From positions 1 to 53,244 of the forward strand of contig JAPCYN010000023.1 in assembly GCA_025941565.1 (NCBI GenBank): DNA of 53,244 nt. The letters run 5' to 3'. Numbering within the stretch: position 1 is the first letter of the stretch; every line of letters begins with the position of its first letter. Below are positions 36,485-45,908 of the stretch, piece after piece. Source of the stretch: Legionella sp. 515359. GTDB taxonomy: Bacteria > Pseudomonadota > Gammaproteobacteria > Legionellales > Legionellaceae. The position numbers and the translations under genes were made by a program. The notes beneath the pieces are model-generated. The model was not told the origin of the DNA and did no database searches. It worked only from the letters and a program-made list of their open reading frames with translations.

Positions 36485-37232
36485 TTTTCTTCTGTTGGCC
36501 AAAATTATTGAGTTTTAACAACAAAATCCCTGGACTTTCCCCAGAGGCAATCGCAACTAGACCTTCTACAATCATTTCGTCATAATGCACCTGACGCGCA
36601 ATGTAACTTTTTAATTTATTCGCCACAGGTAAAAAAATAAGATTAGCCATTCCAACCCCATAAATAGTAGCTACGAATGCTACCGCGATACCTAATCCCA
36701 ATTCGCTCGGCTCAGACAAATGACGCATCACTTGAATCAATCCTAGCACTGCCCCCAAAATTCCTATAGTTGGACTGTACCCCCCCATACTTTCAAATAC
36801 TTGTGCTGCATGGATATCTCGTTCCTCAGCGCGCTCAATCTCATCCTCCAGAACTTGTCTTATGGTGAGCTTATCTACGCCAATAACTAACAACTCTAAT
36901 CCTTTATTGATAAGTGGATTTTTTTCAACTTCCAAGTGATCTTCCAGAGACAACAACCCCATTTGACGGGCTTTTCGTGCCAAATCAAATATTTTGTTGC
37001 GGCAGGATTCAAAATCAAGTCTGGGAGGAGTGAGGACCCAGGGCAAAATTATAAATGCTCTTTTAAAGGTACCTAATGGTGTTTGTACCATAACTGCGCC
37101 AATCGTTCCTCCAAGGACAATAAGTAATGCAGACACATTCATCAATGTCTGTATACTCCCGCCTTCAATGAATTGCCCGATTGTAATGGCTAAAACGCTG
37201 GTTAAAATCCCTATTAAAGTTAAAGCATCCAT
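36459..37232 (-). CDS. motC: flagellar motor stator protein MotC (MotA family)
   Basis: Proton-channel stator subunit of 257 residues. Four membrane segments are evident (about 5-22, 30-50, 150-172, 180-200). The conserved MotA motifs are GGYSPTIGILGAVLGLIQVM, carrying the Pro of the channel, and FVATIYGVGMANLIFLP. The cytoplasmic loop has the charged residues that contact FliG (SLEDHLEVEKNPLI). It lies between fliA and motD, matching MotC rather than an isolated MotA. Confidence 0.93.
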   Translation of the reverse strand: MDALTLIGILTSVLAITIGQFIEGGSIQTLMNVSALLIVLGGTIGAVMVQTPLGTFKRAFIILPWVLTPPRLDFESCRNKIFDLARKARQMGLLSLEDHLEVEKNPLINKGLELLVIGVDKLTIRQVLEDEIERAEERDIHAAQVFESMGGYSPTIGILGAVLGLIQVMRHLSEPSELGLGIAVAFVATIYGVGMANLIFLPVANKLKSYIARQVHYDEMIVEGLVAIASGESPGILLLKLNNFGQQKKNETQKKKK

Positions 37233-37237
37233 TCTTT

Positions 37238-37954
37238 TTATTCCGGTAATCGTGATTTAATACGATGTGTTGCCTGACTAAGAATCTGTGAAACGCGCGA
37301 TTCACTAACGCCGATAACCTCTCCAATTTCTTTCAGATTCAAATCTTGTTCGTAATATAAAGAAAGTACCATTCGTTCTTTTTGAGGTAATCCACGGATC
37401 ACCTCGGCTAAACGACGCATCAAATCACTATGAAACACATTGACATGAGGTTCAGTAGAAGCGTATCCATCTTCAACTTGCAAAGCATCATCAGTAACAC
37501 CCAAATCTTCAAAACCATATAAATGACTACTCACTGAGTCTTGCAGCATTTCATGGTACTCATCAAGCGATATGCCGAGTTCTTCTGCTATTTCTGAATC
37601 CTTGGCTTCTCTTCCTAATCGATGCTCGACATATTTTACTGCTTCAGAAATCATTCGTGCATTACGATATACTGAGCGAGGCACCCAATCATTACGTCTT
37701 ACTTCATCAAGCATATACCCTCTAATGCGAATTCCCGCATAGGTTTCAAATGAGGCCCCCTTGGAAGAATCATAATGTCTCGTTGCTTCCAGCAAGCCAA
37801 GCATTCCTGCTTGTATTAAATCATCCAGTTGTACACTCTGCGGCAAACGCCCTAATAAATGATGTGCTATGCGTTTAACCAACAAAGCATGAGTTTTGAC
37901 CAGCGCCTCCTGGACTTGCTGATTAACTTTGCTATAGGCAGCCAAAGCATCCAC
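37238..37954 (-). CDS. fliA: flagellar sigma factor FliA (sigma-28)
   Basis: RNA polymerase sigma factor for late flagellar and, in Legionella, virulence-linked genes. The 238 residues have region 2 (QLDDLIQAGMLGLLEATRHYD, FETYAGIRIRGYMLDEVR). Region 3 contains KDSEIAEELGISLDEYHEML, and region 4 has NLKEIGEVIGVSESRVSQILSQA. The start is a GTG at 37954 with AAGGAG six bases upstream; a more upstream ATG at 37975 lacks a ribosome-binding site. It follows fleN directly. Confidence 0.95.
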   Translation of the reverse strand: MDALAAYSKVNQQVQEALVKTHALLVKRIAHHLLGRLPQSVQLDDLIQAGMLGLLEATRHYDSSKGASFETYAGIRIRGYMLDEVRRNDWVPRSVYRNARMISEAVKYVEHRLGREAKDSEIAEELGISLDEYHEMLQDSVSSHLYGFEDLGVTDDALQVEDGYASTEPHVNVFHSDLMRRLAEVIRGLPQKERMVLSLYYEQDLNLKEIGEVIGVSESRVSQILSQATHRIKSRLPE

Positions 37955-37964
37955 AATAATCTCC

Positions 37965-38834
37965 TTAAAATTCACCCGCTACCAAACGTTCTAAAAAGAA
38001 ACTGGTATTACCGCCCAATAATGAACTGGGTGGCCACTCAGATACCTCATCTGCTACCTGTCTGAGTGCCGAAGCAGCGGCAGAATCAGGATAAGCAATT
38101 AATACGGGTTTTTGCATTTTCACTGCCCGGTGAATGTGTTCATCAAATGGGACTGCTCCTAAATAGTCTAGCTGAACCTCGAGAAATTGCTCGGAAACTT
38201 TGAATAATTTGTTAAATAACTCTCGTCCATCTCTCTCATTTCGCACCATATTGGCCAGAATATGAAAACGTGACCATTCATAACGCTTACTCATTACTTT
38301 AATTAAAGCATATGCATCAGTTAATGAGGTGGGTTCATCGCATACAACAACAATTAATTCTTGCGAAGAACGTGTGAAACTTAATACCGTGTCAGAAATA
38401 CCGGCAGCAGTATCAATAATCATGTAGTCCAAATCATCAGTAAGCTCATTAAATGCATCAATGATTCCAGCAAGCTCTGGTGGGGAAAGTTGCGTCATAA
38501 ACTCTGTTCCGGAGGCTGCGGGAATAACCCTGATACCATTAGGCCCTGATAAAATAATGTCACTCAAATGACAAATTCCCTGAATTACATGGGATAAATT
38601 ATATTTAGTATGCAATCCCAGCATGATGTCGATATTTGCCAAGCCCAAATCAGCATCAAGCAGCATTACTCTTTTGTTAAGCTGAGCCAAACCAACCGCC
38701 AAATTGACAGAAACATTGCTCTTGCCTACGCCTCCCTTTCCGGCAGAGACTGCGATTACTTTAACCGGTTTCGCACGTGACAAGCTTCTTAAACCCGAAG
38801 CTTGATCCTTTATATTTTGCTTCACCTTAGACAT
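37965..38834 (-). CDS. fleN: flagellar number regulator FleN/FlhG (MinD-like ATPase)
   Basis: MinD/ParA-type ATPase of 289 residues that limits flagellar number by antagonising FleQ and works with FlhF. It has the deviant Walker A AVSAGKGGVGKSNVSVNLA, the Walker A' region RVMLLDADLGLANIDIMLG and Walker B YMIIDTAAGISDTVLSF. The ATG at 38834 follows GGGAGAG at ideal spacing. The frame extends 42 codons upstream into flhF but that part is not credible. It overlaps the flhF end by eight bases. A C-terminal membrane-targeting helix lies near FLERLVAGEF. Confidence 0.95.
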   Translation of the reverse strand: MSKVKQNIKDQASGLRSLSRAKPVKVIAVSAGKGGVGKSNVSVNLAVGLAQLNKRVMLLDADLGLANIDIMLGLHTKYNLSHVIQGICHLSDIILSGPNGIRVIPAASGTEFMTQLSPPELAGIIDAFNELTDDLDYMIIDTAAGISDTVLSFTRSSQELIVVVCDEPTSLTDAYALIKVMSKRYEWSRFHILANMVRNERDGRELFNKLFKVSEQFLEVQLDYLGAVPFDEHIHRAVKMQKPVLIAYPDSAAASALRQVADEVSEWPPSSLLGGNTSFFLERLVAGEF

Positions 38835-39957
38835 GATATTCTCTCCCAGCACCTTGACGTGCTTTCCTGACATTGTCTGTCTGGAATAATTGTGTTTCCT
38901 GCTCTGCAAATAATTCAACAAGCTGATGTCGTGTGGCCATTTTAATGTCTTCAGGCACACGTTGCCCGTGAGTCAGATAGCTCACACCCAAACCCGACTC
39001 AATAAGTGCGCTAAGTGCACCGCCTACAGCCAATGACTCATCCAGTTTGGTCAAAATGCATTGATCTATTTGATTTGCGTCATACCGTCTTATTGCATCA
39101 ATTAGAACCTGGTAATGACTTGTTGCAGGTAAAACCAAAACCTTGGAAATCGACTGTAAATAAGTGCCCAATACATGCATTTGTTTTATAACGCGTTCAT
39201 CGGCAGGATTCATTCCTGCTGTATCAATCAAAATGAGTTTCTTGTCATTTAATTGCCGTAATACCCGCGCTAAAGAAATCTCATCCTGAGCAACACAAAC
39301 CTTAACCCCTAAAATTTTTCCATACATCATGAGTTGTTCTTGTGCCGCTATTCGATAAGTATCCATAGTGACCAGACCTAACTTGTCCGCACCAAATCTC
39401 AAGGTGAAACGCGCCGCAATTTTGGCTAATGTCGTTGTCTTTCCGACGCCAGTTGGGCCAACAAAGGCATAAACCCCACCCTCTTCTATTCTGCGTGTAT
39501 CACAAATAGTTAATTGATCCATAATGAGATTCAATACAGATTCCCAGCCTTTTTGTTGATTTAAATCAGAGCGAACAGAACATGCCCACGTAGCGGCTGT
39601 CGTGTGACTTACACCCAGATACAGAAGTTTCTGGAGTAAAATAGTATGTAAAGGCTCATGAACTCCAACATTTCCTCTTAATTGCGCTTCAAGCATTCCT
39701 CTTAGTGTTTGAATTTCCTGGCGCATATCATCAAGAGGTGTTTGCATTTGAAATTTATTAGTCTGCGTTGTTGGCTCAGCACAAGCTACCGCTGCTGAAG
39801 TTGAAAGAATTGTTTCATCAAAATCAATTGCAGCAACGACTTCTACGCCACCTTCTATATGGTGGCTGGACAATATGACTGCATCGGCACCAAGTGTCTC
39901 TTTAATTTGTTTCATAGCGCTGCGCGTATCGGCCGCAACAAAACGTTTTAATTTCAT
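38827..39957 (-). CDS. flhF: flagellar biosynthesis GTPase FlhF
   Basis: SRP-like GTPase that places the polar flagellum, 376 residues. The N-terminal basic domain (MKLKRFVAADTRSAMKQIKETLG) is followed by the N and G domains. These carry the G1 motif FVGPTGVGKTTTLAKIAARF, the insertion box DTYRIAAQEQLMMYGKIL, the G3 motif LIDTAGMNPADE and the G4 motif TKLDES. AGGAGG lies four bases before the ATG. About 130 bases separate it from flhA, with TATACA in that gap as a possible -10, so it may also be transcribed separately from the fliM operon. Confidence 0.95.
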   Translation of the reverse strand: MKLKRFVAADTRSAMKQIKETLGADAVILSSHHIEGGVEVVAAIDFDETILSTSAAVACAEPTTQTNKFQMQTPLDDMRQEIQTLRGMLEAQLRGNVGVHEPLHTILLQKLLYLGVSHTTAATWACSVRSDLNQQKGWESVLNLIMDQLTICDTRRIEEGGVYAFVGPTGVGKTTTLAKIAARFTLRFGADKLGLVTMDTYRIAAQEQLMMYGKILGVKVCVAQDEISLARVLRQLNDKKLILIDTAGMNPADERVIKQMHVLGTYLQSISKVLVLPATSHYQVLIDAIRRYDANQIDQCILTKLDESLAVGGALSALIESGLGVSYLTHGQRVPEDIKMATRHQLVELFAEQETQLFQTDNVRKARQGAGREYHV

Positions 39958-40084
39958 AAAGCCTCCTGCTTATGAAGAAATTTGTCACTGTTCACGCAAT
40001 GCCTCTTTAAAATTTTAGCTGGTTGTAGGAAAACTGAGAAATGTATACTAACCCCATTTCACTGTTACATTCAGTTACTCATTT

Positions 40085-42166
40085 TTATCCTACTGTGCCT
40101 ACTATTCTTATTTGTTTATTATCAGGTATCTCCTGATAGGACAAAACATGAAAGTCATGAGATATATTACGCACAAATCGTGCCAACACTGCACGTATCC
40201 CTGGTTGTACTACCAATACAGAACTCTCTTGTTTCGACTGCTGTTGCATTGCTAATTGGGTCAAAGAATGTTGTATTTTATCTGCCATTCCTGGCTCAAA
40301 ATTTACACCACCGGATCCACTGCTCTGAATAATGTTTTGCAATAATTGTTCCAACTCAGGTTTTAACGTAATAATCGGCAACTCCTCATGGACTCCACTG
40401 ATTTTTTGAGTGATTAATCGGGATAAAGCGATGCGAACCTGACTGATTAAATATTCTGTATCCTTAGATTTTGGCGCTAATTCCGCCAAAGTTTCGACTA
40501 TTGTGCGAATATCGGTTAGAGGAATATGTTCTACTAATAAGCCTTGTAACACTTTACTCACCATTCCCAATGAAAGACCATCAGGTACCAACTCTTTCAC
40601 TAATTTTGGTGAGCTTACTGCAAGTTTGTCTAAAAGCTGTTGTGTTTCTTCATAGCCTAACAACTGCTGGCTATTTTGCTCTAATATTTGACTTAAATGT
40701 GTTGCAACCACCGTGGAGGAATCGACTACAGTATAACCCAAAGTATGTGCTTGTTCTTTTTGACTTTCATTAATCCAAACAGCCTCCATACCAAAAGCCG
40801 GATCACGAGTTTTTATTCCTTCAATTTCGCCAAAAATTTGACCAGGATTTATAGCCAGGCAACGATCTAGATGAATCTCTGCTTCTCCCATCACTACTCC
40901 GGCCAAACTGATTCGATAATGATTAGGCTTTAAATCCAAATTGTCACGTACGTGTACTGAAGGAATTAAAAACCCCAGCTCTTGTGATATCTTCTTACGT
41001 ACGCCTTTAATACGAGAAAGTAGAACACCACCCTGCGACTGATCGACTAAAGGAATCATGCGATATCCTACTTCAAGACTAATCACGTCAACAGGATTCA
41101 CATCATCCCATGACAACTCTGCAGACGTATTTGGATTTTGCACGGTAGTCGATTCATTTTCCTGATTAAGTTCTTCCTGTCGTTTTGTTTTGTCTTGCTG
41201 TAGAAACAAATAAGCAATTCCCGCCATACCCGCAGAAAGTAAAATAAATGCAACATGGGGCATTCCAGGAATGATGCCAATCAAGCCAATAATAGAGGAT
41301 GCAATAATTAATGAACGTGGATTAGCAAGCAATTGGGAAATAACCGCATGCCCCATATTTTGTGCACTGGAAACACGCGTAACAATGATAGCTGCGGCAG
41401 TAGATAAAACTAAAGAAGGCACTTGTGCTACCAAACCATCACCAATAGTTAATAAAATATAGTTATGCAATGCATCAGAAACGGTCATTCCATGCTGAAA
41501 AACACCAATAATTAACCCACCAATAATGTTAACGACCAAAATCAGAATCCCGGCAATTGCATCACCGCGAACGAATTTGCTGGCACCATCCATCGAACCA
41601 TAAAAATCTGCTTCTTGTGCTACTTCTAATCGACGCTTTATTGCCTGCTCCTGGTTAATTAAACCTGCGTTAAGATCCGCATCGATCGCCATTTGTTTTC
41701 CAGGTAAAGAATCCAGGGTGAACCGTGCGCTTACCTCAGATACACGGCCAGCACCCTTAGTCACTACAACAAAATTTATGACTACTAGAATAATAAAAAC
41801 GACCAGACCTACCGCATAGTTTCCACCAATAACCACTTCACCAAATGATTGAATCACATGTCCAGCAGCGTCAGTACCTTTATAGCCATTTAATAAAACG
41901 ACACGAGTTGAGGCAACGTTTAACGCTAAACGTAGTAGTGTTGCAAGCAATATAACGGTTGGAAATACAGCAAAATCCAGAGGTCTTTCGCTATAAATCA
42001 CTGCTAACAGGACTACAAGCGACAAAGCAATATTAAAAGTAAAGAATACATCCAGTAAAAAAGGAGGCAACGGCAACATCATCATGCCCAGCATGATGAT
42101 TAGTACCAGTGGTGTACCCAAACCTTGATGCATCCAGTATTGCATATAGTGTAATGCTTTATTCAT
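40085..42166 (-). CDS. flhA: flagellar type III export gate protein FlhA
   Basis: Export gate component of 693 residues. Seven to eight membrane helices lie in the first 330 residues, with the conserved cytoplasmic loop RVSEVSARFTLDSLPGKQMAIDADLN (the FHIPEP signature region) and GASKFVRGDAIAGI. A large C-terminal cytoplasmic domain follows that binds chaperone-substrate complexes. The ATG at 42166 has AGGAGG six bases upstream; an ATG at 42172 lies right on that site and is unlikely. It overlaps flhB by eight bases. Confidence 0.96.
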   Translation of the reverse strand: MNKALHYMQYWMHQGLGTPLVLIIMLGMMMLPLPPFLLDVFFTFNIALSLVVLLAVIYSERPLDFAVFPTVILLATLLRLALNVASTRVVLLNGYKGTDAAGHVIQSFGEVVIGGNYAVGLVVFIILVVINFVVVTKGAGRVSEVSARFTLDSLPGKQMAIDADLNAGLINQEQAIKRRLEVAQEADFYGSMDGASKFVRGDAIAGILILVVNIIGGLIIGVFQHGMTVSDALHNYILLTIGDGLVAQVPSLVLSTAAAIIVTRVSSAQNMGHAVISQLLANPRSLIIASSIIGLIGIIPGMPHVAFILLSAGMAGIAYLFLQQDKTKRQEELNQENESTTVQNPNTSAELSWDDVNPVDVISLEVGYRMIPLVDQSQGGVLLSRIKGVRKKISQELGFLIPSVHVRDNLDLKPNHYRISLAGVVMGEAEIHLDRCLAINPGQIFGEIEGIKTRDPAFGMEAVWINESQKEQAHTLGYTVVDSSTVVATHLSQILEQNSQQLLGYEETQQLLDKLAVSSPKLVKELVPDGLSLGMVSKVLQGLLVEHIPLTDIRTIVETLAELAPKSKDTEYLISQVRIALSRLITQKISGVHEELPIITLKPELEQLLQNIIQSSGSGGVNFEPGMADKIQHSLTQLAMQQQSKQESSVLVVQPGIRAVLARFVRNISHDFHVLSYQEIPDNKQIRIVGTVG

Positions 42167-43310
42167 TTGCATCCTCCTCTGCTTCGCGTACTAATTCTTC
42201 TGGAATAGGAACATTCTGTAATACAGCGGGTTTATAGTCATAACGCTCCTTATCGCGCAGTTGAAATACATAAGCTAAAACCTGAGCTACAGCGATATAA
42301 AGCCCTCTGGGTATCTCTGCATTTAATTTGGTAGAAAAATAGAGCGCCCGTGCCAAAGGCGGTACCGAAATAATGGGAATTTTATGTGAGGTAGCAACTT
42401 TACTGATTTGGAAGGCAATTAAATCTTTACCCTTTGCTACAATTATTGGCGCTTTATGGCCCTTCTCTTTATAACTGATTGCCACAGCATAATGAGTAGG
42501 ATTGGTTAACACGACATTTGCTTTGGATATTTCATTCATCATGCGCCGTCTTGATATCTCTTGTTGAGCGCGGCGAATTGCACTTTTGATTTCAGGCTTA
42601 CCTTCCATTTCTTTGTATTCATCTCTCAATTCTTGCATAGTCATTTTCATTTCTTTTTGATGTTCATACAATTGAAAAGGTACATCAAACGCGGCAATCA
42701 AAGCCAAACTGGCAGCAATCAATACAAAAGATTTCACCACGACCAAACTGCCGCTGCTAATCGCTGTTTCTATAGGGACATGAGCCAGACTGAGTAATAC
42801 AGGAATTTGTGACTTAAGTACTACCAAGGCAACTACCGCAACCACAAGAAACTTAAAAAACGATTTGAACATTTCTACAAAACCTTTCAAAGAGACCATC
42901 CGTTTAAGTCCTTGAAATAAATTGAGTCGCGAAAACTTAGGTTGTAAGACTTGCCCACTGAAAACCCATCCTCCCATAAGCAGAGGGGCAGCCAAGGAAA
43001 TGAGAAAGATAACCACCAATAAAGGCATTATCGACCAAAAACCCATTTTAGATAGAGAAAATAAACGTTCAACACTAATGGTCGAAGTAATGGTAACTCC
43101 GGTGTCAAATTCAAAAGCATGACGCATCATGGCTGCCAACTGATGTGCTAATTGTTTTCCAAAAATGAGGAATCCCAACGCTGTAAAAAGCAATGTTACT
43201 GTGGCATTGAAATCTTTTGAACGCGCAACCTGGCCTTTTTTTCGCGCATCTCTAAGTCGTTTGGCCGAGGGCTGTTCTGTTTTTTCTTGTGAGTTTTCTT
43301 GATCGGCCAT
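42159..43310 (-). CDS. flhB: flagellar export specificity switch protein FlhB
   Basis: Export apparatus protein of 383 residues. The N-terminal ADQENSQEKTEQPSAKRLRDARKKGQ motif is typical. Four membrane helices span about 35-215. The C-terminal cytoplasmic domain has the autocleavage site VLTNPTHYAVAISY (cleavage between Asn and Pro), which switches export from hook to filament substrates. The start codon overlaps the fliR stop by one base. Together with fliP-Q-R it forms the core export gate. Confidence 0.96.
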   Translation of the reverse strand: MADQENSQEKTEQPSAKRLRDARKKGQVARSKDFNATVTLLFTALGFLIFGKQLAHQLAAMMRHAFEFDTGVTITSTISVERLFSLSKMGFWSIMPLLVVIFLISLAAPLLMGGWVFSGQVLQPKFSRLNLFQGLKRMVSLKGFVEMFKSFFKFLVVAVVALVVLKSQIPVLLSLAHVPIETAISSGSLVVVKSFVLIAASLALIAAFDVPFQLYEHQKEMKMTMQELRDEYKEMEGKPEIKSAIRRAQQEISRRRMMNEISKANVVLTNPTHYAVAISYKEKGHKAPIIVAKGKDLIAFQISKVATSHKIPIISVPPLARALYFSTKLNAEIPRGLYIAVAQVLAYVFQLRDKERYDYKPAVLQNVPIPEELVREAEEDANE

Positions 43311-44080
43311 CAGTGTAGCATCCCTGTCATAAAGCGCATTCCCTCTTTGATAAGATCTGCCATTTGCATAGCAATACTAGGCAAACCTACCTTAATCACA
43401 ACGATACCCATGATTAACGTTATGGGAAATCCCAAAGAAAAAATATTTAATTGCGGTGCAGCTCGAGCCATAATTCCGAATGCAAGACTTACAATAAGCA
43501 ATGACAATAAAGCTGGAATTGAAACCAATAAGGCTTGTTTGAACATCCATCCCGAAAATAAAATGACATTCCATACCATAGATTGAGTAACGGAAAGTTG
43601 CCCTACAGGCATTATGCTGAAACTATCCAATAATGTTTCAAAAACAGTCAAATGTCCATTAAGTGCCAAAAAGATGAGTGTCATCATTATTGAATAAAAC
43701 TGACTGACTAATGGAACACTGGCCCTGCTTGAAGGGTCCACCATCACTGCAAAACTAAGTCCCGCTTGCATCGCAATAATTTGCCCTCCCAAAACAAAAA
43801 TCTGAAAAACCAGTTGCAAGACAAACCCCATTAATACTCCAAAGAGCAATTCTTGGATGATGTATGCCAAAAAAAGGCCATTGAAATTCAGGAAAGAAAG
43901 TTCTTTAGGAACCATGAAGGAACAAACACAGCTCAAAACGAAAAGCAAAATAATTTTAATGCGCGTGGGCAGTAAAGCAGAAGAAAAAACGGGCATTGTA
44001 AGCAATAGCCCACCAATGCGTCCCATTGGCCAAATAACCTGGCTTATCATACTTATTACTGTTGGATAATCCAGCTTCAT
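43310..44080 (-). CDS. fliR: flagellar export gate protein FliR
   Basis: A 256-residue membrane protein with about six helices. It forms the export pore with FliP and FliQ. Recognisable blocks are FAVMVDPSSRASVPLVSQFYSIMMTLIFLALNGH and FGIMARAAPQLNIFSLGFPI, both family signatures. It lies six bases after fliQ and overlaps flhB by one base, in the usual fliPQR-flhBA order. Confidence 0.95.
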   Translation of the reverse strand: MKLDYPTVISMISQVIWPMGRIGGLLLTMPVFSSALLPTRIKIILLFVLSCVCSFMVPKELSFLNFNGLFLAYIIQELLFGVLMGFVLQLVFQIFVLGGQIIAMQAGLSFAVMVDPSSRASVPLVSQFYSIMMTLIFLALNGHLTVFETLLDSFSIMPVGQLSVTQSMVWNVILFSGWMFKQALLVSIPALLSLLIVSLAFGIMARAAPQLNIFSLGFPITLIMGIVVIKVGLPSIAMQMADLIKEGMRFMTGMLH

Positions 44081-44086
44081 CTTGAG

Positions 44087-44356
44087 TTAACCTATTAAAT
44101 AAGGAATATTGGTAATTAAAGAATCCGTGTAATTCACCATAGTCTTTAATAACCAAGGCCCAGCAAATACGAGCATCAAAAAAGTAATAAATAATTTGGG
44201 TATAAAACTTAAACTCGTTTCATTAATCTGGGTTGCCGCCTGAAACATGGAAATGATAACCCCCACAATCAAACCAGGAATAACGAGTACCGTTATCAGT
44301 AACAACATCAAATACACGCCTTCACTGAATACAGAAACTACAGACTCTGGAGTCAT
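44087..44356 (-). CDS. fliQ: flagellar export gate protein FliQ
   Basis: An 89-residue protein with two membrane hairpin helices (about 14-38 and 50-72). The family motif VGVIISMFQAATQINETSLSFIPK is intact. It lies between fliP and fliR. The ribosome-binding region upstream is duplicated in tandem (see the repeat at 44359-44390). Confidence 0.95.
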   Translation of the reverse strand: MTPESVVSVFSEGVYLMLLLITVLVIPGLIVGVIISMFQAATQINETSLSFIPKLFITFLMLVFAGPWLLKTMVNYTDSLITNIPYLIG

Positions 44357-44358
44357 AT

Positions 44359-44390
44359 TATTTTCCTATAATTCTATTTCCCTATAATTC
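44359..44390. repeat. 16-bp tandem duplication covering the fliQ ribosome-binding site
   Basis: On the plus strand TATTTTCCTATAATTC (44359-44374) is followed directly by TATTTCCCTATAATTC (44375-44390), one mismatch in 16. The copies contain TATAGG(A/G)AAATA on the coding strand just before the fliQ ATG, so the putative ribosome-binding site is doubled. Confidence 0.85.
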
Positions 44391-44410
44391 GTAGTCTGGC
44401 TTGTGCGCAT

Positions 44411-45226
44411 TTAGCTCATGGCAAAACTTGACGCCAGCGATCCCAAAACGAGTGTCCAACCATCAACCATCACAAAAAGCATAATCTTAAAGGGTAATGA
44501 AATAATCAAAGGAGACAGCATCATCATACCCATAGCCATCAGAACACTCGATACCACCATATCAATAATTAAAAAAGGTAAAAACAAAATAAAACCAATC
44601 TGAAAAGCTGTTTTTAATTCACTGGTTATAAATGCAGGAATTACCACGCTCATTGGCACCTCATCGAGGGTAGCAGGATTTTTTTGAGCAAATTTTTCAA
44701 ACAAAGATAAATCATTTTTGCGCGTTTGATTTAACATGAATTCACGCAAAGGCACTTGTGCATTTGCCAAGGCTTGAGGAAATTTAATGGTCTCTGCGAG
44801 GTAAGGCTGCACTGCAGTATCATTGATTTTATTAAACACAGGGGCCATTACAAAATAAGTCATAAACAAAGCGATACCAATTAAGATTTGGTTTGTAGGG
44901 GTTTGCGCCATACCTATAGCCTGGCGTAATATGGAAAGTACAATAATTATCCTTGTAAAAGCAGTCATTGCCATCAACATCCCTGGCAAAACAGTTAACA
45001 AAGTCATAAAAATCAAAATTTGCAGATTCACACTGTAAGTTTGTTCACCATTTGCACCAGGTTGTACTGTCACCGCTGGTAATGATAAAGGTGCTGCCTG
45101 TAAAACAAGAGGAACAAAACAAAATAGAATAAGAAACAAAATAGCCTGGGTGCCGCGAAGCGACGTCCGAGCTTTATAAGCGCTATCCTCTTGCGCGTTA
45201 TAGGAAATTGAATACCAACGTGTCAT
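44411..45226 (-). CDS. fliP: flagellar export gate protein FliP with extended N-terminus
   Basis: Core pore subunit of about 271 residues. The canonical part begins with a hydrophobic signal ([17 protein letters not shown]). Helices and the signature [26 protein letters not shown] follow, with [28 protein letters not shown] and [20 protein letters not shown]. Upstream of the signal are about 30 extra polar residues (MTRWYS...[14 protein letters not shown]). The DNA for the last part matches the dispersed repeat. ATG 45226 has AGAGTG eight bases upstream; ATG 45244 is the alternative. The extension may be removed with the signal peptide. Confidence 0.92.
   Translation of the reverse strand: MTRWYSISYNAQEDSAYKARTSLRGTQAILFLILFCFVPLVLQAAPLSLPAVTVQPGANGEQTYSVNLQILIFMTLLTVLPGMLMAMTAFTRIIIVLSILRQAIGMAQTPTNQILIGIALFMTYFVMAPVFNKINDTAVQPYLAETIKFPQALANAQVPLREFMLNQTRKNDLSLFEKFAQKNPATLDEVPMSVVIPAFITSELKTAFQIGFILFLPFLIIDMVVSSVLMAMGMMMLSPLIISLPFKIMLFVMVDGWTLVLGSLASSFAMS
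45142..45172. repeat. half-copy of the dispersed repeat inside fliP
   Basis: TAGCCTGGGTGCCGCGAAGC at 45142 matches the left end of the repeat family (consensus TAGCCTGGGTG(A/C)AGCGCAGCG) with few differences. It lies in the fliP coding frame and encodes [10 protein letters not shown] in the signal region. No paired right arm follows. Confidence 0.6.
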
Positions 45227-45245
45227 TAAATTCACTCTTTTCATC

Positions 45246-45578
45246 TTATGATTTCGCGACTGATTTAAGCAGATCTGCAAACGAAGTTTTATTTATGGAA
45301 TCAAAACCTGTCGGCAATTGCTCACCAAAATCATGGAGCAGCGTGACATGCCCAGAACCTGAGCCGACCAATAAATAACGCGTTCCCACTTTTAATAAGG
45401 TGATTTTTTCCTTAGGCCCTAAAATCATACTGGCTACAGATTGAAATCCTTTTGCTGAACTCATTTGCATGCCATGTAATCGCTTCACCACCCAAGACAA
45501 TATAATGATGAGCAATAAAACCAACAATAAGCCCATGATAACACGCATGAACTCTCCCTGAGTGAGTACAGTTTGCAT
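45246..45578 (-). CDS. fliO: flagellar protein FliO
   Basis: A 110-residue bitopic protein. A short periplasmic N-terminus is followed by one membrane helix (about 13-30, [19 protein letters not shown]). A cytoplasmic domain has the family pattern [19 protein letters not shown]. FliO assists assembly of the FliP ring. Its ATG overlaps the fliN stop (TAATG). A second ATG at 45548 has a better AGGGAGAG site but would trim the periplasmic end. Short, but clearly placed between fliN and fliP. Confidence 0.88.
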   Translation of the reverse strand: MQTVLTQGEFMRVIMGLLLVLLLIIILSWVVKRLHGMQMSSAKGFQSVASMILGPKEKITLLKVGTRYLLVGSGSGHVTLLHDFGEQLPTGFDSINKTSFADLLKSVAKS

Positions 45579-45898
45579 TATCTTAATCGCTTAATTCGTT
45601 CTGCTTTACTGACAATATCAGTTAATCGCACACCAAATTTATCATTAACTACAACCACTTCCCCATGTGCAACTAACGTCCCGTTGACTAAAACATCCAG
45701 CGGATCACCGGCTAAGCGATCAAGGGCAACAATTCCTCCCTGGTTTAATTGGAGTAAATTGCGAATGGTCATTTTAGTACGACCAATTTCTACAGTTACT
45801 GATACAGGGATATCCAAAATCAAATCCATTTTTTCACTGTCTGCTTCCTGGGGAAGAGTATTTGATGGTTTGGGTTGTTCCATTGCTTCTTGAGACAT
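45578..45898 (-). CDS. fliN: flagellar motor switch protein FliN
   Basis: C-ring component of 106 residues. A variable acidic/Pro-rich N-terminus (about 1-25) is followed by the SpoA domain. That domain carries DIPVSVTVEIGRTKMTIRNLLQLNQGGIVALDR and LVAHGEVVVVNDKFGVRLTDIV, both strongly conserved. It lies ten bases after fliM and overlaps fliO. Confidence 0.96.
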   Translation of the reverse strand: MSQEAMEQPKPSNTLPQEADSEKMDLILDIPVSVTVEIGRTKMTIRNLLQLNQGGIVALDRLAGDPLDVLVNGTLVAHGEVVVVNDKFGVRLTDIVSKAERIKRLR

Positions 45899-45908
45899 TC
45901 CTCATCTC

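Noticed and set aside
38835-38960. Longer fleN frame starting inside flhF
   Set aside because: The ATG at 38834 has a strong ribosome-binding site and gives the normal FleN length; the extension is shadow coding in flhF.
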